64,000 nt of DNA from Clostridiales bacterium (GCA_015058155.1 SVCW01000001.1:1-64000); one strand, 5' to 3'; numbered from the stretch's first letter, positions 24,044-33,444 are shown. The notes: generated by a model from the letters alone, not told the origin. A program made the numbers and translations.

Positions 24044-24559
24044 ATGAAAGCTAACGATCGTATTGATATAAAACTGGCGGACATCACAAAGCTTGATGTT
24101 GAATGTATCGTAAACGCAGCAAACAAGAGTCTTCTTGGCGGAGGCGGAGTGGATGGTGCGATTCATCGCGCGGCTGGTCCGGAGCTGCTTAAAGAGTGCA
24201 GAACTCTTAACGGATGTGAGACGGGCGAAGCAAAGATTACAAAGGGCTACAAGCTTAAAGCGAAGTATGTAATTCATACTGTAGGGCCGATTTACAGTGG
24301 GAGCGCTGATGATCCTGTGAAACTAAAAGGTTGTTACTGGAATTCTCTTGAACTTGCAAGGAAGTACAATATTCACAGTATTGCTTTTCCGGCAATTTCG
24401 GCAGGTGTTTACGGCTATCCGATGAAGGAAGCGGCACAGATAGCACTTGCGACTGTTTCAGAATGGCTCGAAAGTAATGCGGACTACGAAATGTTGGTTA
24501 CATTGGTTTGCTTCAGCGACGGTGCGGCAAAAATTTATGAAGAAATTGCGTTGAAATAG
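24044..24559 (+). CDS. Macro domain ADP-ribose hydrolase (YmdB/MacroD-like)
   Basis: A 171-residue macro domain that binds ADP-ribose and probably deacetylates O-acetyl-ADP-ribose or removes ADP-ribose from proteins. Key segments are [55 protein letters not shown] and [15 protein letters not shown], all matching MacroD/YmdB, including the catalytic-loop Asn and Asp. Start 24044 is preferred because AAAGGA lies 9 nt upstream; an in-frame ATG at 24026 adds six residues without a ribosome site. It is a single gene with a strong terminator directly after it. Confidence 0.92.
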   Translation: MKANDRIDIKLADITKLDVECIVNAANKSLLGGGGVDGAIHRAAGPELLKECRTLNGCETGEAKITKGYKLKAKYVIHTVGPIYSGSADDPVKLKGCYWNSLELARKYNIHSIAFPAISAGVYGYPMKEAAQIALATVSEWLESNADYEMLVTLVCFSDGAAKIYEEIALK

Positions 24560-24569
24560 GATTGATAAT

Positions 24570-24604
24570 AGCGAGGTAGTTATTTCCACTACCTCGCTTT
24601 TTTT
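24570..24604 (+). terminator. Intrinsic terminator after macro-domain gene
   Basis: AGCGAGGTAG (24570-24579) pairs with CTACCTCGCT (24589-24598), followed by seven T residues. Confidence 0.93.
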
Positions 24605-24727
24605 AGTTTTTGCAATGGGTCTCGGGAATCCGGAGGTCGTTTCCATGTATTGGACGATGACGTGGTAAGACGGTATGTAATACAATCGTAACAGGCGCGG
24701 ATTATCCGCACGCGAAAGGAGATTACA

Positions 24728-25465
24728 ATGAATAAGAGATTAAGAAGAATCGCAGCAGCTATGTGCATTACATCGTTACTGGCTACCGGGGCTTCTGTAT
24801 ATGCAGAAGAAAATGCGGAGTCTTACGATATTGACTACATCGGTGGGAATTTCACAGTTACAGAAACTGAAGATGGGACACTTTATGCAGGCAGCACTTG
24901 TGTTGCGAGAGCACTCAGGTTTATGGAAAGATTCATGCCTGGTTTTGATATTCCGGATTTTGAACTGCCTGTAATAAGGCCGGGAAGTAAGCCGGAAACA
25001 GAAAGCAGGCCTGAAAACCCTGATAACAAGCCGGAAACAGAAAGCAGGCCTGAAAACCCCGGAAACGGCGGCCCTGTAAATGTAAGCGCTTATGCACGCC
25101 AGGTTGCAGAACTTACAAACGATGAAAGAAGTGAGGCCGGTCTCAAGGATCTGAGGCTCAGTAGTGAACTTTCAGAAGTAGCACAGCGCAAGGCTGAAGA
25201 TATGAGAGATAATGGCTACTTCTCGCACACTTCACCGACATATGGTACGCCGTTTGAAATGATGACAGAGTTTGGCATCAGTTACAAGACAGCCGGAGAG
25301 AATATTGCGAAAGGCCAGAGAACTCCTGAAAGCGTAGTTGATGCATGGATGAATTCAAAAGGTCACAGAGACAATATCCTGAATACTTCATATCAGAAAA
25401 TCGGTATAGGTTACTGTACTGACGCCAGTGGCAATACATACTGGGTGCAGATGTTTACGGACTAG
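24728..25465 (+). CDS. Secreted CAP/SCP-domain protein (YkwD-like)
   Basis: A 245-residue exported protein: signal peptide at 1-26 (IAAAMCITSLLATGASVYA), a linker region, then a CAP domain from about 118 to the end. CAP hallmarks are VAELTNDERSEAGL, MRDNGYFSHTSP, TAGENIAKG, WMNSKGHRDNILN and IGIGYCTDASGNTYWVQMFTD. The linker contains two copies of a 15-residue unit, KPETESRPENPxN, arranged in tandem, a likely length-variable spacer. Clostridial CAP proteins are often induced in sporulation or bind the cell wall; the activity here is unknown. Confidence 0.9.
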   Translation: MNKRLRRIAAAMCITSLLATGASVYAEENAESYDIDYIGGNFTVTETEDGTLYAGSTCVARALRFMERFMPGFDIPDFELPVIRPGSKPETESRPENPDNKPETESRPENPGNGGPVNVSAYARQVAELTNDERSEAGLKDLRLSSELSEVAQRKAEDMRDNGYFSHTSPTYGTPFEMMTEFGISYKTAGENIAKGQRTPESVVDAWMNSKGHRDNILNTSYQKIGIGYCTDASGNTYWVQMFTD

Positions 25466-25482
25466 CTGACATATGTTATAAT
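25454..25482 (+). promoter_or_regulatory. Predicted promoter of the DUF4230 gene
   Basis: TTTACG (25454-25459), inside the end of the CAP gene, and TATAAT (25477-25482) with 17-nt spacing. Confidence 0.6.
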
Positions 25483-25524
25483 CAAGCCGTAAGATATAGC
25501 TTGTAATTTGAAAAGGTATTGGCA

Positions 25525-26136
25525 ATGAAAAAAGTATTAGTAAAAGCAGGGGTTATTTTAGTAGTTCTGGCAGTTATTGTTCTTGTGCTTAGTTTTGCAG
25601 GGCCGAAGTTTGGTAATAATCAGGCTGTAAGTACGACTGTTCTTGAAGAGGCGGTAGTTTCTGCGAGTGAACTTGTAACGGTGAAGTATTACTACAACGA
25701 TATCGGTACATATGAAGATGCAAAAACCATAAATGTAAGTGGAAAGGATACAAAGATACCTTTTACTACTGATGAAATCATGTTTACTTATGGAGGAATT
25801 ATTTCGCTCGGGATTGATGCTGCCGATATTGAATTTGAAGTGAACGACGCAGCCGGCACAATTACATGTACGATTCCGGAAATAAAGGTTGTAGCTCACG
25901 AAGATGATGAAGAAAAATTCCAGGAATATATTATAAAGGATTCAATCTTTACAAAGACTTCATGGGGTGATTACAACGATATAAAAGCGGAATTAAAGGC
26001 TGAACAGGAAACAATCGTGCTTTCTGACGATGAAATAGTTTCCGGTGCAGAAGAAACAGTAAAGAATACGATCAGCACTCTTCTCAATAATGCCGGTCTC
26101 ACAAAAAATTACACACTTATATTCAAGTTTGATTAG
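25525..26136 (+). CDS. DUF4230 domain membrane-anchored protein
   Basis: A 203-residue protein with one N-terminal membrane segment (VKAGVILVVLAVIVLVLSFAG) and an exported domain. LVTVKYYYNDIGTYEDAK, a strand-rich core (ITCTIPEIKVVAHEDDEEKF) and the closing NNAGLTKNYTLIFKFD fit DUF4230, a domain of unknown function common in Bacillota. The ATG at 25525 is preferred over the TTG two codons upstream. It has its own promoter and ends at a strong terminator, so it is monocistronic. Confidence 0.75.
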   Translation: MKKVLVKAGVILVVLAVIVLVLSFAGPKFGNNQAVSTTVLEEAVVSASELVTVKYYYNDIGTYEDAKTINVSGKDTKIPFTTDEIMFTYGGIISLGIDAADIEFEVNDAAGTITCTIPEIKVVAHEDDEEKFQEYIIKDSIFTKTSWGDYNDIKAELKAEQETIVLSDDEIVSGAEETVKNTISTLLNNAGLTKNYTLIFKFD

Positions 26137-26145
26137 TCGGTATAT

Positions 26146-26192
26146 AAGGTCTTGCGTGGCAGAAAAAGTGTCATGCAGGACCTTGTTTTTTT
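26146..26192 (+). terminator. Intrinsic terminator after DUF4230 gene
   Basis: AAGGTCTTGC (26146-26155) pairs with GCAGGACCTT (26175-26184), 10 pairs with one G-U, followed by G and seven T residues. It again uses a GGTCTTG arm. Confidence 0.88.
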
Positions 26193-26238
26193 ACTGATTT
26201 CTGATTTATTTTTCCGGGCAAAAATAGGGTTTGATTTA

Positions 26239-26267
26239 TTGACAAAAATGCCCTGCTGTGATATATT
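26239..26267 (+). promoter_or_regulatory. Predicted promoter of the pyrimidine operon
   Basis: A perfect TTGACA (26239-26244) and TATATT (26262-26267) with 17-nt spacing, placing the start of transcription just before the PyrR-binding hairpin. Confidence 0.8.
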
Positions 26268-26277
26268 ATTCCCGGAA

Positions 26278-26391
26278 AATCTTTAAAGACGATACAGAGA
26301 GATCGGCAAGATTGAAAACTATACTGAATAAGATGGGTGCGTTGCGCCATTTTTGTGTGTGTTTGTCTTGCCGAAAGTGGCAAGATTTTTT
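26278..26391 (+). promoter_or_regulatory. PyrR-type attenuator of the pyr operon
   Basis: ATCTT/AAGAT (26279-26312) with inner CGAT/ATCG (26290-26305) presents the loop ACAGAGAG, the classic PyrR-binding loop sequence. This anti-antiterminator hides CGGCAAGA (26304-26311). When free, that segment can pair with TCTTGCCG (26366-26373) as an antiterminator and so break the terminator TCTTGCC/GGCAAGA (26366-26385) with its T run. A further hairpin, ATGG...CCAT plus T run, lies at 26333-26354. UMP/UTP-bound PyrR should therefore terminate transcription. No pyrR gene is in the window. Confidence 0.85.
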
Positions 26392-26398
26392 GTTTTTC

Positions 26399-26491
26399 AT
26401 GAGTAATTCGGTAGTGTTTGAATACGGACACAATCAGGAAGCAGGTGCTGAACTGAAGTCTGTAATGCAAGAGAGAAAAGGAAGACAATGA
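26399..26491 (+). CDS. Possible 30-residue leader ORF overlapping pyrC start
   Basis: An ATG just after the attenuator opens a 30-codon frame (begins MSNSVVFEYG) whose TGA overlaps the pyrC ATG (ATGA). There is no ribosome site of note before it, since the attenuator T run lies there, and the peptide matches nothing I know. It may be chance; translational coupling to pyrC is the alternative. Confidence 0.25.
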   Translation: MSNSVVFEYGHNQEAGAELKSVMQERKGRQ

Positions 26492-27711
26492 AGAATTCAG
26501 TAAACATGCAGTTAATAGGTTTTGAGAATAATGAAGAGGTTATGGCGGTTTTGTCAGATGTTTTAACAACTGACGAAATCAGTGTTTTTAATTCAGAAAA
26601 GTATGCTGTTTTTCCCGGCTTTTGCGATGTACATGTGCATTTTCGTGAGCCGGGTTTTGTATATAAAGAAACGATTTTATCAGGTAGCAGAGCTGCTTTA
26701 GCGGGCGGATATTCTGCTGTATGCACGATGCCGAATCTCAATCCGGTGCCGGATAGTATTGAGAACCTTAAGATTCAGCTCGATGCTATAAAGAGCGATG
26801 CAGTCTGCAAAGTGATTCCTTACGGAGCAATCACAGTCGGAGAAAAGGGAGAGGTTCTAGCAGACCTTGAAGGCATGGCGCCTGACATCATCGCTTTTTC
26901 AGATGACGGTCGCGGAGTGCAGAGTGAAGACATGATGCGTGAAGCGATGCTCAAGGCAAAAAGCCTCGGAAAGATTATAGCCGCACATTGCGAGGACAAT
27001 ACTCTTCTCTTCGGAGGATATATTCACGACGGAGAATACGCAAAAGCTCATAATCATAAAGGCATCTGCTCCGAAAGCGAGTGGAAGCAGATTGAACGCG
27101 ATATAAAGCTTGCTGAAGAAACAGGTGTGAAATACCACGTCTGCCACATTTCAACCAGGGAAAGCGTGGAACTTATAAGACAGGCAAAGGCAAGAGGCGT
27201 GGATATTACATGCGAAACAGGTCCGCATTACCTTGTACTCGATGACAGCGACCTTCAGGAAGACGGACGTTTCAAAATGAACCCGCCGCTCAGAAGTGCG
27301 GAAGACAGAGAAGCGCTTATTGAAGGTATCAAGGATGGAACAATCGATATGATTGCGACAGATCACGCACCACATTCGGATGAAGAAAAGTCAAAAGGAC
27401 TTTCGGGAAGTGCTTTCGGAATCGTAGGACTTGAAACTGCTTTTCCGGTTCTTTATACACACCTTGTAAAGAAGGGTGTAATCACGCTTGAAAAACTTAT
27501 CGAACTTCTTGCAATTAATCCTGCAAAAAGATTCGGAATCGACATGACAAACGATTTCACGATTTTTGATCTTGAAACAGAGTATGAAATAGACCCTGAA
27601 ACATTCGAAACTGAAGGAAGAGCAACTCCTTTCACCGGATGGAACGTACAGGGAAAATGCATGATGACAATAGTGAACGGCGAAGTAATATACTGCCGCG
27701 AGTACAGATAA
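26488..27711 (+). CDS. pyrC: Dihydroorotase
   Basis: A 407-residue zinc amidohydrolase that cyclises N-carbamoyl-aspartate to dihydroorotate, step 3 of UMP synthesis. Metal-binding motifs are DVHVHFREPGF (about 50-60), AAHCEDN, CHISTRESVELI and the catalytic Asp in ATDHAPHS. FSDDGRGVQ and GLETAFPVLY are also family landmarks. The N-terminal 45 residues are shorter and diverged compared with class I enzymes. AAAGGAAG precedes the ATG. It is the first gene behind the PyrR attenuator. Confidence 0.94.
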   Translation: MKNSVNMQLIGFENNEEVMAVLSDVLTTDEISVFNSEKYAVFPGFCDVHVHFREPGFVYKETILSGSRAALAGGYSAVCTMPNLNPVPDSIENLKIQLDAIKSDAVCKVIPYGAITVGEKGEVLADLEGMAPDIIAFSDDGRGVQSEDMMREAMLKAKSLGKIIAAHCEDNTLLFGGYIHDGEYAKAHNHKGICSESEWKQIERDIKLAEETGVKYHVCHISTRESVELIRQAKARGVDITCETGPHYLVLDDSDLQEDGRFKMNPPLRSAEDREALIEGIKDGTIDMIATDHAPHSDEEKSKGLSGSAFGIVGLETAFPVLYTHLVKKGVITLEKLIELLAINPAKRFGIDMTNDFTIFDLETEYEIDPETFETEGRATPFTGWNVQGKCMMTIVNGEVIYCREYR

Positions 27712-27727
27712 TCAGGAGGATAAAGAA

Positions 27728-30700
27728 ATGGCAAAAAGAACTGACATCAAAAAGATTTTAATCATCGGATCAGGCCCGATCGTAATCGGTCAGGCTGCTG
27801 AATTTGACTACGCCGGAACTCAGGCGTGTCTCGCTCTCAAAGAAGAAGGTTATGAAGTAGTACTCGTAAATTCAAACCCTGCAACAATCATGACTGATAC
27901 TACTATCGCAGATAAGGTTTATATGGAACCTCTTACTCTCGAATATGTAGCGAAGATTCTCCGTTATGAAAGACCAGACGCAATCGTTCCGGGTATCGGA
28001 GGACAGACTGGACTTAATCTCGCTATGCAGCTTGAAAAGAAGGGCGTATTAAGAGAATGCGGTGTTGAACTTCTCGGAACAAGCAGTGAAAGTATCGAAA
28101 GAGCTGAAGACAGAGAACTCTTCAAGGAACTCTGCCAGTCAATCGGCGAACCGACAATCCCTTCAGAAATTACATATAATCTCGATGAAGCAAAAGAAGC
28201 AGCAGCGAGAATCGGATACCCTGTAGTACTCCGTCCGGCATTTACACTCGGCGGAACAGGCGGCGGTTTTGCAAATAACGAAGAAGAACTCATCGAAATC
28301 GGAACAAACGCATTCAAGCTCTCACCTGTACATCAGGTTCTTATCGAAAAGAGCGTAAAGGGTTACAAGGAAATCGAATTTGAAGTAATGCGTGACAGCA
28401 ACGATACTGCAATCACAATCTGCGGTATGGAAAATATCGACCCTGTAGGCGTTCACACTGGTGACTCAAACGTTGTGGCTCCGATTCTCACATTAAACGA
28501 CCACGACCTCAAGATGCTCAATGACAGCGCTATCAAGATTATCCGTGAACTCAAGATTTCAGGTGGATGTAACGTACAGTTTGCTTTAAATCCTGAATCA
28601 AGCGAATATTACCTCATCGAAGTAAACCCTAGAGTATCACGTTCATCAGCTCTCGCATCAAAGGCCAGCGGTTATCCTATTGCAAGAGTAACAGCTAAGA
28701 TTGCTGTAGGTATGGCTCTTGAAGAAATCGAAGTTGCAGGCGGAAACGCAGCTATGGAACCAAGCCTTGACTACATCGTAGCAAAGGTTCCTAGATTCCC
28801 GTTTGATAAGTTTGCATCAGCAAAGAATACACTCGGTACTCAGATGAAGGCAACAGGTGAAGTTATGGGTATCGGTTCAAATCTTGAAGAATGTCTCCTC
28901 AAGTCAGTTCGTTCACTTGAAACAGGTGTGTGCCATTTCCACCTCGGAAAGTTTGACACAATGACAACTGATGAAATCAGAGACTACATGACTGAATTCA
29001 AGGATGATACTCTCTTTGCAGTAGCAGAGCTCTTAAGAAGAGATGTAACAGTAGAAGAAATCCATGAAATCACAAAGATTACAGCTTATTTCATTGAAGC
29101 GATCAGGAACATCGTTGAAATGGAAAAGAAGCTTGCCAAGAATATAAATTCAAAGGAAGTTTTAAAAGAAGCCAAGAAGATGGGATTCTGCGATGAATAC
29201 ATTGCAAAGATCTGGAATCTCAGCGAACTCGACCTTTACAGATATAGAAAAGAAAACGGAATCATTCCTGTTTTCAAGATGGTAGATACACTCCATACAG
29301 GAGCATACATCCCTTATCTCTACTCATCATATTCAGGAGAAAATGCTTCAAGACTTACTGAAAAGAAGAAGATTATCGTTCTCGGAGCAGGCCCTATCAG
29401 AATCGGACAGGGTGTTGAATTCGACTATTCAACAGTTCACGCAGTAACAACAATCAAGAAGTCAGGTTACGAAGCAATTATTATCAACAACAATCCTGAA
29501 ACAGTTTCAACTGACTATACAACAAGCGACAAGCTCTATTTCGAACCGCTTACACCGGAAGACGTAATGAACATCATCGACTTTGAAAAGCCTGAAGGTG
29601 TTATCGCATCACTCGGAGGACAGACTGCAATAAACCTCGCACAGCCTCTCATGGATCGTGGTGTCAAGATCATCGGAACAGACTGCGCAGCAATCGAAAA
29701 GGCTGAAAACAGAGACAGCTTCGAAAAGGTTCTCGAAGAACTCGGAATTCCTCAGCCACCTGGAAAGGCAGTTACAAACATCGAAGATGGCGTAAAGACT
29801 GCTGAAACAATCGGATACCCTGTACTCGTAAGACCAAGCTTCGTTCTTGGCGGACGTGCTATGCAGATTGTTGCAAATGAAGCACAGCTCAGAAAGTATC
29901 TCCAGACTGCCGTTGAAATCGACGAAGACAAGCCTGTTCTCGTTGACAAGTACATCATCGGTAAGGAAGTAGAAGTAGATGCTATCTGCGACGGAAGAGA
30001 CGTATTCGTTCCCGGTATCATGGAACTCGTTGAACGTACAGGAATCCACAGCGGAGACTCAATCAGCGTATATCCGGCATTCAGTATTTCAGACAAAGTT
30101 AAGGGCACAATCTTAAGATATGCAAAGCAGCTCGGTCTTGAAATCGGAATCATCGGACTCTACAATATCCAGTTCATCGTTGATGAAAATGAAGACGTAT
30201 ATATCATCGAAGTAAATCCACGTTCATCAAGAACAGTTCCGTTCCTTTCAAAGGCAACAGGCTACAGCCTCGCTGATATCGCAACTGACGTTATCATGGG
30301 TGTAAGCCTTAAGGAACAGGGAATATTCGATATTTATCCGAAGGAAAAAGACAGATGGTATGTAAAGGCACCTGTATTCTCATTCAGCAAGATCAGAGGT
30401 CTCGATGCATATCTCTCACCTGAAATGAAGTCAACAGGAGAAGCAATCGGTTACGACGACAAGCTCAATCGTGCGCTCTACAAGGCACTTCAGGCATCAG
30501 GAATGCACCTTCAGAATTACGGCACAGTATTCGTAACAATCGCTGATAAGGATAAGCCTGAAGCTCTTCCACTCATCAGAAGATTCTATAACCTCGGTTT
30601 CAACATCGAAGCAACTTCAGGAACAGCCAAGTTCCTCAAGGAAAACGGAATCAAGACAAGAGTTCACGGCAAAATCAGTGACGGAAGTTCAGAAATCGAA

Positions 30701-30901
30701 AACGCAATCAGACAGGGACATATCGCATACGTAATCAACACAAGTGACGTAGGTGCAAATGACCAGCAGAGTGACGGTTACCAGATCAGAAACTGCGCAA
30801 TCGAAAACAACGTAACTATGTTTACAGCACTCGATACAGTAAGAGTACTTCTTGATGTTCTTGAGGAGACTACACTTTGCATTTCAACAATCGACGCGTA
30901 G
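27728..30901 (+). CDS. carB: Carbamoyl-phosphate synthase large subunit
   Basis: A 1057-residue synthetase that makes carbamoyl phosphate from bicarbonate, ATP and glutamine-derived ammonia. Two homologous ATP-grasp halves are seen, starting KKILIIGSGPIVIGQAAEFDYAGTQA and KKIIVLGAGPIRIGQGVEFDYSTVHA (near residue 548), with an oligomerisation domain between and a C-terminal allosteric domain (about 935-1057). The length is normal. It sits 16 nt after pyrC. The glutaminase subunit carA, normally adjacent, is absent from this operon and window. Palindromic repeat copy 3 starts at its stop codon. Confidence 0.97.
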   Translation: MAKRTDIKKILIIGSGPIVIGQAAEFDYAGTQACLALKEEGYEVVLVNSNPATIMTDTTIADKVYMEPLTLEYVAKILRYERPDAIVPGIGGQTGLNLAMQLEKKGVLRECGVELLGTSSESIERAEDRELFKELCQSIGEPTIPSEITYNLDEAKEAAARIGYPVVLRPAFTLGGTGGGFANNEEELIEIGTNAFKLSPVHQVLIEKSVKGYKEIEFEVMRDSNDTAITICGMENIDPVGVHTGDSNVVAPILTLNDHDLKMLNDSAIKIIRELKISGGCNVQFALNPESSEYYLIEVNPRVSRSSALASKASGYPIARVTAKIAVGMALEEIEVAGGNAAMEPSLDYIVAKVPRFPFDKFASAKNTLGTQMKATGEVMGIGSNLEECLLKSVRSLETGVCHFHLGKFDTMTTDEIRDYMTEFKDDTLFAVAELLRRDVTVEEIHEITKITAYFIEAIRNIVEMEKKLAKNINSKEVLKEAKKMGFCDEYIAKIWNLSELDLYRYRKENGIIPVFKMVDTLHTGAYIPYLYSSYSGENASRLTEKKKIIVLGAGPIRIGQGVEFDYSTVHAVTTIKKSGYEAIIINNNPETVSTDYTTSDKLYFEPLTPEDVMNIIDFEKPEGVIASLGGQTAINLAQPLMDRGVKIIGTDCAAIEKAENRDSFEKVLEELGIPQPPGKAVTNIEDGVKTAETIGYPVLVRPSFVLGGRAMQIVANEAQLRKYLQTAVEIDEDKPVLVDKYIIGKEVEVDAICDGRDVFVPGIMELVERTGIHSGDSISVYPAFSISDKVKGTILRYAKQLGLEIGIIGLYNIQFIVDENEDVYIIEVNPRSSRTVPFLSKATGYSLADIATDVIMGVSLKEQGIFDIYPKEKDRWYVKAPVFSFSKIRGLDAYLSPEMKSTGEAIGYDDKLNRALYKALQASGMHLQNYGTVFVTIADKDKPEALPLIRRFYNLGFNIEATSGTAKFLKENGIKTRVHGKISDGSSEIENAIRQGHIAYVINTSDVGANDQQSDGYQIRNCAIENNVTMFTALDTVRVLLDVLEETTLCISTIDA

Positions 30902-31019
30902 GCGTGTCTTTTTCGCCCAGAGCTTTGTTGCTCGTCAATTCTCGGTGCTCACTTACAACGAGTAAGCTCCGCTCCTCGAATTGCCGTGCGCCGCGCTCTG
31001 AACGAAAAATCCTGCGCCT
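30900..31019 (+). repeat. Palindromic repeat element, copy 3 (complete, inside pyr operon)
   Basis: Begins within the carB TAG. AGGCG (30900-30904) pairs with CGCCT (31015-31019); TTTTTCG with CGAAAAA; CAGAGC (30918-30923) with GCTCTG (30995-31000); CAATTC (30936-30941) with GAATTG (30978-30983); and CTTAC/GTAAG (30952-30966) at the tip. Loop blocks CGGTGCTCA and GCTCCGCTCCTC match the other copies. A second copy of only the 3' arm (CGAAAAAAATCCTGCGCCT) follows at 31045-31063. Confidence 0.88.
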
Positions 31020-31095
31020 TGAGGGAACTTGCTTTCGCGTAATACGAAAAAAATCCTGCGCCTAAAAGAATTCTGCACTTAAAGAAAGGAATTTT

Positions 31096-31824
31096 ATGAA
31101 ACAGAGTTTTTTTGAAATAATTGAGAATATAGAGATTGCGCCGAATGTGATGCGTATGAAGCTTGAAGGCGATACTTCAGCGATTACAAGACCCGGCCAG
31201 TTTGTGAATATAAAGCTTGACGGCTTCTTCCTGAGACGTCCGATTTCGGTGAATGACTGTGAAGACAATATCCTCACTATCATCTACAAGGTGGTAGGAA
31301 AGGGCACTGAAGTCATGAAGGAAATGAAGGACGGAAAGCTTGACATTCTGACTGGTCTCGGAAACGGTTATGATATTGAAAAGGCAGGAGACGCTCCGCT
31401 TCTTATCGGAGGAGGAGCAGGCGTACCGCCTATGTATATGCTTGCAAAAAAGCTTATTGAAAACGGAGCAGAGCCAAGCGTTATACTCGGATTCAACAAG
31501 GCTGAAGAAGTTTTCTACGAAGAAGAGTTCGAGGCTCTCGGAGTACCTGTTACAGTTACTACTGTTGACGGAAGCTACGGGGTAAAGGGCTTTGTAACTG
31601 ACGCTATGAAGAATATGGAATATACATATTTCTTCACATGCGGTCCTGAACCTATGCTCAAGGCGATTGACGGAGTTGCAAATACCAGCGGTCAGCTCAG
31701 CTTTGAAGAAAGAATGGGATGCGGTTTCGGAGCATGCATGGGTTGTTCGTGCGAGACAAAATACGGTACAAAGAGAATCTGTAAAGACGGACCTGTACTC
31801 GAAAGGGAGGAAATCATATGGTAG
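31096..31824 (+). CDS. pyrK: Dihydroorotate dehydrogenase electron transfer subunit
   Basis: A 242-residue FAD and [2Fe-2S] protein that passes electrons from dihydroorotate dehydrogenase 1B to NAD+. The FAD-binding signature is RRPISVNDC (about 54-62), followed by the NAD-binding LIGGGAGVPPMYMLAKKL. The [2Fe-2S] cysteines are in MGCGFGACMGCSCETKYGTKRIC near the C-terminus. AAGGA precedes the ATG. Its stop overlaps the pyrD start. The gap to carB (195 nt), unlike other gaps in this operon, is filled by repeat copy 3. Confidence 0.95.
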   Translation: MKQSFFEIIENIEIAPNVMRMKLEGDTSAITRPGQFVNIKLDGFFLRRPISVNDCEDNILTIIYKVVGKGTEVMKEMKDGKLDILTGLGNGYDIEKAGDAPLLIGGGAGVPPMYMLAKKLIENGAEPSVILGFNKAEEVFYEEEFEALGVPVTVTTVDGSYGVKGFVTDAMKNMEYTYFFTCGPEPMLKAIDGVANTSGQLSFEERMGCGFGACMGCSCETKYGTKRICKDGPVLEREEIIW

Positions 31825-32729
31825 ATTTAAAAGTTAATCTTCTTGGCGAAGTCCTCGACAATCCTGTAATTCCTGCAAGCGGAACTTTCGGATACGGTTA
31901 TGAGTTCGCAGAGCTTTACGATATAAATATCCTCGGCACATTCTCATTCAAGGGTACAACAAAGGATTCCAGATTCGGAAATCCTACACCGAGAATTGCA
32001 GAGTGTTATTCAGGAATGATAAATGCAGTAGGTCTTCAGAACCCGGGTGTTGAAAAGGTAATCGAAGAAGAATTGCCTAAACTTGCAAAATGCTTCAGCA
32101 AGAAGGTCATGGCAAATGTAAGCGGTTTTTCTATTGAAGACTATGCTTATACATGTGAAAAGCTTGATAAGTGCGAGCAGGTCGGCTGGCTTGAAGTAAA
32201 TATCAGCTGCCCGAATGTTCACGGCGGAGGTATGAGTTTCGGTACATCACCTGAAGCGGCTGCTGAAGTTACAAGAGCAGTAAAGGCCGTAACAACAAAA
32301 CCTGTTATCATCAAACTCTCACCGAACGTTACTGATATCGTAGCGATTGCAAAGGCATGCGAAGAAGCGGGAGCTGACGGAATCAGCCTTATAAATACGC
32401 TTCTCGGAATGCGTATAGATTTAAAGACAAGAAAGCCTGTTATCGCAAATACTATGGGTGGTTTTTCAGGAAAGGCAATCTTCCCTGTAGCGGTAAGAAT
32501 GGTTTATCAGGTGGCGCAGGCTGTAAATATTCCTGTAATCGGAATAGGCGGAGTTTCAAGTGCTGAAGATGTGATTGAAATGATGCTCGCCGGTGCGACA
32601 GCAGTTCAGGTCGGAGCGGCAAACCTCGTTGATCCTTATGCATGCAGAGACATAATTAATGATCTTCCGAAGGTAATGGAAAAGTACGGTATTGAATCAC
32701 TCGAAAGTATTATAGGAGGTTTAAGATAA
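31818..32729 (+). CDS. pyrD: Dihydroorotate dehydrogenase, class 1B catalytic subunit
   Basis: A 303-residue FMN TIM-barrel enzyme oxidising dihydroorotate to orotate. Typical parts are NPVIPASGTFGYGYEF, the substrate-binding NAVGLQNPGVE, NISCPNVHGGGMSFG with the class 1B catalytic Cys, IKLSPNVTDI, NTLLGMRIDLKTRKP and IGIGGVSSAEDVIEMMLAGATAVQVG. Coupled to pyrK by a 7-nt overlap, it forms the NAD-linked heterotetramer. Its stop overlaps pyrF. Confidence 0.97.
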   Translation: MVDLKVNLLGEVLDNPVIPASGTFGYGYEFAELYDINILGTFSFKGTTKDSRFGNPTPRIAECYSGMINAVGLQNPGVEKVIEEELPKLAKCFSKKVMANVSGFSIEDYAYTCEKLDKCEQVGWLEVNISCPNVHGGGMSFGTSPEAAAEVTRAVKAVTTKPVIIKLSPNVTDIVAIAKACEEAGADGISLINTLLGMRIDLKTRKPVIANTMGGFSGKAIFPVAVRMVYQVAQAVNIPVIGIGGVSSAEDVIEMMLAGATAVQVGAANLVDPYACRDIINDLPKVMEKYGIESLESIIGGLR

Positions 32730-33427
32730 TGGGAAAGGACGTAATCATCGCATGTGATTTTGCGAGCGGAGAAGAAACACTTAAGTTTCTTGACATCTTC
32801 ACAGAAGAAAAGCCTTTCGTAAAGATCGGAATGGAACTTTTCTATGCGGAAGGTCCGTCAATCGTAAGAGAAATCAAGAAGAGAGGTCACAAGATTTTCC
32901 TCGATCTCAAGCTTCACGATATTCCTAACACAGTTAAAAAAGCAATGTCAGTGCTTTCAAACCTCGATGTTGATATGTGTAATGTGCATGCTGCAGGAAC
33001 TATCAAGATGATGGAAGGTGCGCTCGGAGGACTTACAAGACCTGACGGAACCAGACCTCTTCTCATCGCAGTAACTCAGCTTACATCAACTGATCAGGAA
33101 AGAATGGAAAGCGATATTCTTATCGAAAAGCCTCTTGAAGAAGTAGTTATGGCATATGCTGAAAATGCAAAGAAAGCAGGCCTTGACGGAGTTGTCTGCT
33201 CACCGCTTGAATCAGAAAAGGTTCACAGCGTATGCGGTAAAGGCTTCCTTACTGTAACTCCCGGAATCCGTTTCGAAGGCGGAGACGTAGGAGATCAGGT
33301 AAGAATTACAACACCTGCAAAGGCGAAGGAAATCGGTTCTGATTACATCGTTGTAGGAAGACCGATTACTGCTGCAGAAGATCCTGTAGCAGCATACAGA
33401 AAGTGCGTAGCTGAATTTATCGGATAA
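32729..33427 (+). CDS. pyrF: Orotidine 5'-phosphate decarboxylase
   Basis: A 232-residue TIM-barrel enzyme converting OMP to UMP. The catalytic Lys-Asp network is visible in [13 protein letters not shown]; other landmarks are [41 protein letters not shown] and [14 protein letters not shown]. The length is that of the group I (Bacillus-like) enzyme. Its start overlaps the last base of pyrD's stop (TAATG). Confidence 0.96.
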   Translation: MGKDVIIACDFASGEETLKFLDIFTEEKPFVKIGMELFYAEGPSIVREIKKRGHKIFLDLKLHDIPNTVKKAMSVLSNLDVDMCNVHAAGTIKMMEGALGGLTRPDGTRPLLIAVTQLTSTDQERMESDILIEKPLEEVVMAYAENAKKAGLDGVVCSPLESEKVHSVCGKGFLTVTPGIRFEGGDVGDQVRITTPAKAKEIGSDYIVVGRPITAAEDPVAAYRKCVAEFIG

Positions 33428-33444
33428 ATAAAAGGAGATTCAAA

